Part shown: positions 1 to 4,525 of the stretch, in pieces | Layout: every line of letters begins with the position of its first letter | Position numbering within the stretch: position 1 is the first letter of the stretch | From: SIG587 sp045531585 | GTDB lineage: Bacteria > Bacillota > Clostridia > Oscillospirales > Acutalibacteraceae | Direction: 5' to 3' | NCBI GenBank assembly: GCA_045531585.1 | Contig: JAZSEH010000028.1 | Span: 1 to 11,545 of the forward strand | DNA length: 11,545 bases | The notes under the pieces: model-generated | The model's database searches: none | What the model was told of the DNA's origin: nothing | What the model saw: only the letters and a program-made list of their open reading frames with translations | Position numbers and translations under genes: made by a program

Positions 1-64
1 CGCACCGAAAAACATTTGCCTATTTTCGGCAAGTATTTACCTTTCTCAAAGTATGTAACCCACT

Positions 65-101
65 ATGACACTTTCAAAATTTGAAAGTGTCATTTTCTTT
101 T
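65..101 (+). terminator. Intrinsic terminator of a gene off the left edge
   Basis: Perfect 14-bp inverted repeat (65-78 and 80-93, arm ATGACACTTTCAAA) followed by TTTCTTTT on the plus strand. The minus-strand side has no T run, so it should terminate plus-strand transcription entering from left of the window. Bases 1-64 are open in all three plus frames, with stops at 56-58, 66-68 and 82-84, so the last codons of a plus-strand gene may lie here; I cannot tell which frame is used. Confidence 0.7.
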
Positions 102-104
102 ACA

Positions 105-145
105 TAGAAAAACGGAGGACACTTCTTTACGAAGTGTCTCCGTTT
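105..145 (-). terminator. Intrinsic terminator of the condensation-like gene
   Basis: Inverted repeat 110-125 / 131-145 (arm AAACGGAG-ACACTTC, 15 pairs with one bulged G, 5-base loop). Read on the minus strand, the hairpin ends in TTTTTC. It lies about 40 bases past the stop codon of the minus-strand gene ending at 187, so it most likely ends that transcript. Confidence 0.75.
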
Positions 146-186
146 AGGGCGCTGTTTATATATTAATGATTTTTGAAAATATGTCA

Positions 187-1545
187 TTACAGCGAAAGCT
201 GAATATCTGCAACCTTGATACCGGGATCGTCAAGTACCTGCTTTAGTACATTCAGATAGTAGGTATGGAAGTTGCTGACATCCTCTTCACTGGTAATTTT
301 GGTCTGCACATCGTAAGCCATATCAATTTCTTTGGTCTTGTTATTCAAAACCTGAATGACATAGGCAGGAAGAGCGCAATTACCGTTGGTATACAAACTA
401 AACTCCACACCCTCGGGCATATCAATAGGTATGAGTGAGTAGGCAATTGAATAGTAGATCAGAAGAGGCGAAGAACGATAGATGTTGTGCATTAAGGCCT
501 CAAAATCTCTATCTTTAAACTTGACATGTCTGTAAAGACCAATCTGTGCAGTTGAGAATGCCTTCAGATTATCCTCAAAGGAAAGGGAGTAATCAATCTT
601 GGTATAACAAGCGGCACTTTGTACCTTAGGGCCTGCACAGTGCTTTTCCTGTGCGGAATTGCGGCAATTATAAAGACCTACGGGAATTATGTTTTTCCGG
701 TTTCCGTTTAGCCTAGCCAATGCTATAGAGTTTGCGTAGAAAAGCAAATTCGCAGGTGAGCATTGATTGTTCTGACAGTAGGTCAGCACCTTTTCTACCA
801 AATCCTTGTCAATCGTGTGACGGTAGGTCTGAGTGTTGTTACGGACAAGGAAAATAGGCATACTCCGATGGTGTTTTTTGAGTTGCTTCTGCCAAATGGG
901 ATTATTGGGGCCGTGAATACCTGCATAGAATGGCTCGGGATTATCGGTGAGCAGATTGGTGAAGTACTCCAAGTGTTTCTCCTCCAAATTGCCCTTGGAG
1001 CTCTTTTCAATATCCTTTCTGATAATCTCCTCAAAACTTTCAGGGGCGGGAGGCAACGATTCGCCCTTCTTCAGAGCATTATACACGTTTATAAGATCGG
1101 TATACAAGACGTTGATTCCATAAAGGTCAGTAACCAGATGACAAATCTTGAAAAACACCATATAACGATTGTCATAGGTATGAATAAAATATGGTTCGAT
1201 GACAACGCCGTGCATATAGTCAACGGGCTTCTTTCTAACCTTATCGATAAAGGCATCTTGCTGTTCTTTGGTTTCAAAGGACAAAACAGGCACCTTCTTG
1301 ATATTCTTTTCGGAATCACCAAAGTACTGCATCAGATTTCCCTTCTTTTTGAAGAACCTGATTCTGAGGCAGTCATTTCGTTTAACCAGAAGTTTGAAAG
1401 CCTGATCCATAAGCTCGAAATCCACTTCTTCATCAATGGTGATGGAGGAAAGGATGTTGATCACTCTTTTATATAAACTGTACCTGCATTGCAGGTATGC
1501 CACATCTTGCGAGAGGCTTAAATTGTAACAAGATTTATCCGCCAT
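187..1545 (-). CDS. Stand-alone condensation-domain-like acyltransferase
   Basis: A 452-residue protein resembling the condensation / PapA / alcohol O-acetyltransferase superfamily, which transfers an acyl group to an amine or alcohol through an HHxxxDG active site. What is seen: residues 130-143 form beta strand-CHLVTDLYG, so the catalytic His136 and Asp140 are kept while the first His is Cys135 and the usual Gly is shifted to 143. A helix with LYTDLINVYNAL follows, as is usual after this motif. The length matches a single condensation domain of about 450 residues. There is no signal peptide, and no adenylation or carrier-protein domain in the protein or nearby, so a classical peptide synthetase role is not supported. 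The start is ATG at 1545 with AGGAG 11 bases upstream. An earlier out-of-frame ATG (1552-1550) encodes only five codons and overlaps it. The donor and acceptor cannot be told from sequence. The superfamily call is fairly firm, the substrate unknown. Confidence 0.75.
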   Translation of the reverse strand: MADKSCYNLSLSQDVAYLQCRYSLYKRVINILSSITIDEEVDFELMDQAFKLLVKRNDCLRIRFFKKKGNLMQYFGDSEKNIKKVPVLSFETKEQQDAFIDKVRKKPVDYMHGVVIEPYFIHTYDNRYMVFFKICHLVTDLYGINVLYTDLINVYNALKKGESLPPAPESFEEIIRKDIEKSSKGNLEEKHLEYFTNLLTDNPEPFYAGIHGPNNPIWQKQLKKHHRSMPIFLVRNNTQTYRHTIDKDLVEKVLTYCQNNQCSPANLLFYANSIALARLNGNRKNIIPVGLYNCRNSAQEKHCAGPKVQSAACYTKIDYSLSFEDNLKAFSTAQIGLYRHVKFKDRDFEALMHNIYRSSPLLIYYSIAYSLIPIDMPEGVEFSLYTNGNCALPAYVIQVLNNKTKEIDMAYDVQTKITSEEDVSNFHTYYLNVLKQVLDDPGIKVADIQLSL

Positions 1546-1556
1546 ATTTCATTGCT

Positions 1557-1561
1557 CTCCT
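1557..1561 (-). promoter_or_regulatory. Ribosome binding site of the condensation-like gene
   Basis: AGGAG on the minus strand, 11 bases before the ATG at 1545. It sits only 4 bases before an out-of-frame ATG at 1552-1550 that opens a five-codon frame (MKYGG, stop). The long spacing and overlapping decoy start could lower initiation on the main gene. Confidence 0.6.
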
Positions 1562-1594
1562 GTAGGTTAATATGTTTTTCCACAACATTTAATT

Positions 1595-1603
1595 ATTATA
1601 CCA
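1595..1603 (-). promoter_or_regulatory. Extended -10 promoter of the condensation-like gene
   Basis: On the minus strand this reads TGGTATAAT, a perfect extended -10 (TGnTATAAT), about 50 bases upstream of the ATG. No good -35 hexamer lies 16-18 bases further upstream, which is typical of extended -10 promoters. The same nine bases serve the minus-strand PlsC gene at the other end of the window. Confidence 0.65.
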
Positions 1604-1694
1604 CACCTTTTCGACAAAAGAAAGCATTTTCCGACTTTTTCTTAATAATACTATCTTTTATTAAAAAAATGACATCTAAATCGGTGCAACTTGC

Positions 1695-1728
1695 AAAAAA
1701 ATACAAGTCAAAAGACTTGTATTTTTTT
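1695..1728. terminator. Bidirectional intrinsic terminator in an intergenic gap
   Basis: Perfect 15-bp inverted repeat (1695-1709 and 1714-1728, arm with TACAAGTC) with a 4-base loop. Each strand ends in a run of seven T, so it should terminate in both directions. No gene ends next to it: the neighbours on both sides are transcribed away from it. It may insulate the two divergent promoters or end a short untranslated RNA. Confidence 0.7.
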
Positions 1729-1730
1729 AT

Positions 1731-1780
1731 CCAATCCGAAGGATTGGTATGTAATCACCGTATTTTCGTCGGATTACATA
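1731..1780. repeat. Two tandem hairpins next to the terminator
   Basis: Two further inverted repeats directly abut the terminator. 1731-1747 is CCAATCC-GAA-GGATTGG, a perfect 7-bp stem with a 3-base loop. 1748-1756 and 1772-1780 (TATGTAATC / GATTACATA) form a perfect 9-bp stem, with possible inner CCG/CGG pairing. With the terminator, three hairpins fill 1695-1780 almost without gaps. Read on the minus strand the order is hairpin, hairpin, terminator with T7, which is the layout of a small RNA or a leader. I do not recognise a known RNA family. Confidence 0.5.
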
Positions 1781-1905
1781 TAAGGCTTAGTATTGATTTA
1801 TGGCTATGAATTTAATTTGCGCTTTTTCACCAACCTATTTTCATTATCACATTAAACCTGCGGTTTTAGGGAATGTATTAGTGAAAATCTTTCGCATACT
1901 TTTCG
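1781..1905. other. Non-coding remainder of the 1546-2002 gap
   Basis: AT-rich sequence between the hairpin cluster and the hydrolase promoter. I see no convincing gene here: short frames that cross it lack ribosome binding sites and show no family resemblance. A small AAACC-TGC-GGTTT stem (1854-1866) sits inside a weak dyad formed by ATTTTCA (1837-1843) and TGAAAAT (1882-1888); neither is strong enough to call a site. Confidence 0.4.
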
Positions 1906-1934
1906 TTGAAAAAACCGAAAATATATGCTAAACT
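1906..1934 (+). promoter_or_regulatory. Promoter of the alpha/beta hydrolase gene
   Basis: TTGAAA (1906-1911), a 17-base spacer, then TAAACT (1929-1934) preceded by TGC, so an extended -10 is present. Expected transcription start is near 1941, giving a leader of about 60 bases before the TTG start. Confidence 0.6.
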
Positions 1935-1944
1935 GAAAGGGTAA

Positions 1945-1959
1945 GCAGATATTATCTGC
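1945..1959. promoter_or_regulatory. Palindrome just downstream of the hydrolase promoter
   Basis: GCAGAT-ATT-ATCTGC, a perfect 6-bp dyad with a 3-base centre, about 4 bases after the predicted transcription start. Its position fits a repressor operator or a short 5' leader hairpin. No regulator gene is adjacent. Confidence 0.35.
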
Positions 1960-2002
1960 ACCGAAATGGTTTGATGAAATTCTGTATAAAGGAGCTTGCA
2001 AA

Positions 2003-3097
2003 TTGGAAAATAATGAGCCGGGCGGACGTTTGATAGACAACGCAAAAATGCTTGCAGGAATCGCACTGCGTACAGGTCTGCAAGCGGGTAAAATTCTTGG
2101 AGCGAAGGCCGCATACGATTCCTTCTTCAAAAGATATGAAAAAAAGGATATTAACACGATATTCGGTGAATTTGATTATAGCCGCGTGGAGAAAAGACTG
2201 CCGCGGACCACTTTTTTCTTTCCAAGCGGACGGTGGAAGCTACAAGGCTATTTTTATCCTTGTCCCGACGCAAAGGGTATGGTTGTGGTTTGCCACGGTA
2301 TGCACGCCGGTGCGGATGATTACATCCCATTCATTGAGTACTTTGTGCGTAACGGATATGCCGTGTTTAGCTACGATTGTCAAGGCACCTATGCATCCGA
2401 AGGTGATTCCACAGTGGGAATGTGCACGCCCTTGGTGAATTTGGACCATGCATTGACCTACATAGAAAATGATAAACACTTATCCAAATATCCGTTATTC
2501 CTGTTTGGACATTCCTGGGGAGGCTATGCGGTAACGTCGGTGCTTTCTATCCACAAAAATATTCGCGGATGCGCTGCTGTAGCTCCGTTTAATAGCGGCT
2601 ATACGCTGCTTGCGGAAAAGGGAGAACAATATATGGCTCCTTTCTCGGATATGTTGAAATTTGATTTTCCTGAGGAGTTTTTGAATACGTACCAAAAGCT
2701 GTTATTCAAAGACTATACAAAGTACAATGCCGTAAAGGGTATAAACAGTACCGATATACCCGTCTATATCGCCCACGGCAATCGTGATTTCGTTATCAGC
2801 TTCGGTTATCAGTCTGTTATTTCCCATAGGGATGAGCTTCGAAAAACCAACGTGATTTATTATGTTGGTACTGATTCCCAGGCAGGACATAATACCATTT
2901 TACACTCTCCGCGAGCCGTTGCCTATCAGGAGAAGGTGGAAAGGGACCTGAAACGATTGAAGAAGGAATACGACAGGGAGCTTACCCGGGAGGAGTCGGC
3001 CGAATTTTGCAACAGTGTTGACCATGCCCTATACAGTGAAGTCAATTTGGAAATGATGCAGGAGATTCTGAATATGTTCGGTAGGGAGTTAGAATAA
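2003..3097 (+). CDS. Alpha/beta hydrolase (serine aminopeptidase S33 / lysophospholipase-like)
   Basis: A 364-residue alpha/beta-hydrolase of the Hydrolase_4 (monoacylglycerol lipase / lysophospholipase-like) type, expected to cleave an ester or amide. Seen in the sequence: oxyanion-hole region VVVCHGMHAG at 94-103, nucleophile elbow GHSWGG with Ser171, catalytic Asp262 in HGNRD and His296 in AGH. The triad is complete and correctly ordered. Residues 1-65 form a non-catalytic N-terminal extension with a mildly hydrophobic helix (about 16-38) but no cleavable signal peptide, so it is probably cytoplasmic or membrane-associated. The start is TTG at 2003, chosen because GGAG (1991-1994) lies 8 bases upstream and no in-frame ATG fits as well. 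It has its own promoter and no clear terminator before the next gene. The substrate is not predictable; a lipid or acyl ester is the usual guess. Confidence 0.85.
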   Translation: MENNEPGGRLIDNAKMLAGIALRTGLQAGKILGAKAAYDSFFKRYEKKDINTIFGEFDYSRVEKRLPRTTFFFPSGRWKLQGYFYPCPDAKGMVVVCHGMHAGADDYIPFIEYFVRNGYAVFSYDCQGTYASEGDSTVGMCTPLVNLDHALTYIENDKHLSKYPLFLFGHSWGGYAVTSVLSIHKNIRGCAAVAPFNSGYTLLAEKGEQYMAPFSDMLKFDFPEEFLNTYQKLLFKDYTKYNAVKGINSTDIPVYIAHGNRDFVISFGYQSVISHRDELRKTNVIYYVGTDSQAGHNTILHSPRAVAYQEKVERDLKRLKKEYDRELTREESAEFCNSVDHALYSEVNLEMMQEILNMFGRELE

Positions 3098-3105
3098 CAA
3101 ATGTC

Positions 3106-3138
3106 GCACACAAGGGGCTTACATTTGATAATGTGTGC
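3106..3138. repeat. Inverted repeat spanning the -35 of the kinase-aldolase operon
   Basis: GCACACA (3106-3112) and TGTGTGC (3132-3138) are exact inverted copies separated by 19 bases. The interval contains the -35 hexamer at 3125-3130, and no T run follows, so this is not a typical terminator. It could be a two-half-site operator or only a weak hairpin after the hydrolase gene. Confidence 0.3.
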
Positions 3139-3153
3139 CTGAAACGGTATAAT
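3125..3153 (+). promoter_or_regulatory. Strong promoter of the kinase-aldolase operon
   Basis: TTGATA (3125-3130), exactly 17 bases, then a perfect TATAAT (3148-3153): 11 of 12 consensus bases. Predicted start is near 3160, giving a short leader of about 25 bases. Confidence 0.8.
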
Positions 3154-3167
3154 TTATACGTATTTAA

Positions 3168-3177
3168 AAGGATGTGA
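3168..3177 (+). promoter_or_regulatory. Ribosome binding site of the P-loop kinase-like gene
   Basis: AAGGATGTGA matches nine of ten bases of the ideal AAGGAGGTGA, 7 bases before the ATG at 3185. It fixes the start. It also contains an ATG directly followed by TGA (3172-3177), a start-stop pair that is probably fortuitous. Confidence 0.65.
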
Positions 3178-3184
3178 GTATTGT

Positions 3185-3775
3185 ATGAAAAAACAGCTTA
3201 TTCTTGTTGCTTCACCTCCTGCTTGCGGAAAAACCTACGTTTCCAAAATGATAGCAAAAGCATTAAAGCATATAGTTTATCTTGATAAGGATGACCTTTG
3301 TGATATTGTCCGCGCAGGCTTTGCGGCCGCAGGGCAGGAGCTTGATATGGACGGAAGCTTTTACAAGGAAAATATTCGCAGTGCTGAATATTCTACAATT
3401 CTTAATATTGCTTTTTCAACACTTCAGTTTGAGGACAAGGTTATCCTTAACGCACCTTTTGGAAAAGAGGTTCGGGATACTGAGTATATGAAAAAGCTTA
3501 AAGAGAAAGCTAACCAAAACGGCGCAGAGCTTTTGCTTATTTGGGTTACGGCGCCTGTGTCGGTTTGCTATGAAAGGATGAAAAAACGGGCCTCGGACAG
3601 GGATACTTTAAAGCTTGAAAATTGGGACGAGTACGTTAAGAAAATCAACTATTCACCCCCGTACCAGCTTAAAGAGGCCGGCGCGGTTGATAGGTTCTTT
3701 GTTTTTGACAGCAAGGACGACGCTTCGATGCGAAGCTCATTAAATGAAGTCTTAAAAATGCTTTTAGGAGAATGA
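3185..3775 (+). CDS. P-loop ATP-binding protein, small-molecule kinase-like (AAA_33 type)
   Basis: A 196-residue single-domain P-loop protein of the AAA_33 / zeta-toxin / gluconokinase-like group, which typically phosphorylates a small molecule. Seen: strand LILVA then Walker A SPPACGKT (10-17) with Ser10 where the first Gly is usual; Lys16 and Thr17 are intact. YLDKDDL (32-38) matches the acidic segment that binds metal or substrate in such kinases. A second strand LLIWVTAP (117-124) is followed by an Arg/Lys-rich lid, RMKKRASDRD (131-140). It is soluble, with no signal peptide. The start ATG follows a near-perfect ribosome binding site. It overlaps or abuts the KDPG aldolase gene, so the two are co-transcribed and probably translationally coupled. 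From context I infer a kinase acting on a sugar acid such as 2-keto-3-deoxygluconate or gluconate. An unrelated NTPase role remains possible. No antitoxin gene is present, so a toxin role is unlikely. Confidence 0.7.
   Translation: MKKQLILVASPPACGKTYVSKMIAKALKHIVYLDKDDLCDIVRAGFAAAGQELDMDGSFYKENIRSAEYSTILNIAFSTLQFEDKVILNAPFGKEVRDTEYMKKLKEKANQNGAELLLIWVTAPVSVCYERMKKRASDRDTLKLENWDEYVKKINYSPPYQLKEAGAVDRFFVFDSKDDASMRSSLNEVLKMLLGE
3766..3770 (+). promoter_or_regulatory. eda: Ribosome binding site that fixes the aldolase start
   Basis: AGGAG lies inside the last codons of the kinase-like gene. It is 7 bases before the ATG at 3778 but only 1 base before the ATG at 3772 that overlaps the kinase stop. 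The downstream ATG is therefore the better start, though both are in frame and differ by two residues. Confidence 0.7.
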
Positions 3776-3777
3776 TT

Positions 3778-4428
3778 ATGTTAAACAGAGACGAAATTAT
3801 AAGGGACGTTGAAAAAAACAAAATAATTGTTATTATGCGCGGTTTTACAACCCAGCAGCTGATTGAATCGGTTGACGCTATGGAAAAGGGTGGCATAAGG
3901 CTTGTTGAGGTAACCTTTGATCAAACGGGGGCTGTGAGTGATGAGGAAACTGCAGCCAATATCCGTGCCCTTAAGGAGCGTTTTCAGGGCAAAATGAGAA
4001 TCGGCGCAGGTACCGTTATGACCGAGAAACAGGTTGAGCTTGCCTACGAAGCAGGAGCGGAATTTATTATTTCTCCCGATTGCTATGAGCAGGTTATAAA
4101 GAAGACCCGAGAGCTTGGAATGGTATCTATGCCCGGTGTATTCACCCCAAGCGAGGCGGCAAATGCACACCGCTTCGGCGCAGATTTTGCAAAGCTTTTC
4201 CCTAATTCCGAGGTTAAGCTTTCCTATCTTAAGGCGCTGGCGGTACCCCTTTCACATATTAAATTTCTTGCAGTTGGTGGCGTTAACCACGAGAATATGA
4301 AGGACTATTTTGCCGCAGGAGCAAAGGGCATTGGCGTTGCCACCGCCATTGCGGATAAAAAGGCGATATTTGCAGGGGATTATGAGGAGATAACCCGACG
4401 TGCAAGGCTTTTCACTTCACAGCTTTAA
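3778..4428 (+). CDS. eda: 2-keto-3-deoxy-6-phosphogluconate / 4-hydroxy-2-oxoglutarate aldolase
   Basis: A class I (Schiff-base) aldolase of the KDPG/KHG family, 216 residues against about 213 for the E. coli enzyme. The family cleaves 2-keto-3-deoxy-6-phosphogluconate to pyruvate and glyceraldehyde-3-phosphate, the last step of the Entner-Doudoroff and uronate routes. Seen, numbered from the ATG at 3778: VEVTF with general-base Glu44; GAGTV (76-80); the ISPDC strand; MPGVFTPSEA (118-127); the Schiff-base Lys139 in FAKLFP; and the phosphate-binding ends of the last strands, AVGGV and GIGVATA. It is cytoplasmic. An in-frame ATG at 3772 overlaps the upstream stop as ATGA, but ribosome binding site spacing favours 3778. 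It is second in the operon with the P-loop protein, and a terminator follows directly. No dehydratase or uronate gene lies in the window, so the exact upstream pathway is not shown; some homologues act on the 6-phosphogalactonate isomer. Confidence 0.93.
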   Translation: MLNRDEIIRDVEKNKIIVIMRGFTTQQLIESVDAMEKGGIRLVEVTFDQTGAVSDEETAANIRALKERFQGKMRIGAGTVMTEKQVELAYEAGAEFIISPDCYEQVIKKTRELGMVSMPGVFTPSEAANAHRFGADFAKLFPNSEVKLSYLKALAVPLSHIKFLAVGGVNHENMKDYFAAGAKGIGVATAIADKKAIFAGDYEEITRRARLFTSQL

Positions 4429-4442
4429 TATTTTTCAGTAAT

Positions 4443-4489
4443 AAGGATACATTGCTACAAAACATTTAAGCATTGTATCCTTTCTTTTT
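4443..4489 (+). terminator. Terminator of the kinase-aldolase operon
   Basis: AAGGATACA (4443-4451) pairs with TGTATCCTT (4474-4482), extended by two more pairs past a mismatch, followed by TCTTTTT. It starts 15 bases after the aldolase stop. Its right arm runs into the promoter region of the next gene. Confidence 0.7.
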
Positions 4490-4492
4490 GCG

Positions 4493-4501
4493 TGATATAA
4501 T
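4493..4501 (+). promoter_or_regulatory. Extended -10 promoter of the phosphoesterase-propeller gene
   Basis: TGATATAAT is a perfect TGnTATAAT. TTGTAT at 4473-4478, 17 bases upstream, is a weak -35 lying inside the right arm of the preceding terminator. Predicted start is near 4508, giving a leader of under 20 bases; GGGAG at 4517-4521 serves as ribosome binding site, 4 bases before the ATG. Confidence 0.6.
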
Positions 4502-4525
4502 TTTGGTGAAAAGGCAGGGAGAAAG

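Noticed and set aside
763..1476. Long open frame (237 codons) on the plus strand inside the condensation-like gene
   Set aside because: It lies wholly antisense to a gene with a recognisable active-site motif, promoter, ribosome binding site and terminator, and it shows no family resemblance of its own.
187..1545. Part of a nonribosomal peptide synthetase cluster
   Set aside because: No adenylation, carrier or thioesterase domain in or near it; the adjacent hydrolase is a separate transcription unit with an S33-type fold.
1695..1780. CRISPR array or mobile-element end
   Set aside because: The hairpins differ in sequence, there are no regularly spaced direct repeats, and no transposase or target duplication is visible.
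1552..1809. 85-codon plus-strand frame in the first intergenic gap
   Set aside because: No ribosome binding site; it runs through three hairpins and a T7 terminator and reads as low-complexity AT-rich sequence.
3185..3775. Zeta-type toxin of a toxin-antitoxin pair
   Set aside because: The P-loop is compatible, but no small antitoxin gene is adjacent and the operon partner is a catabolic aldolase.
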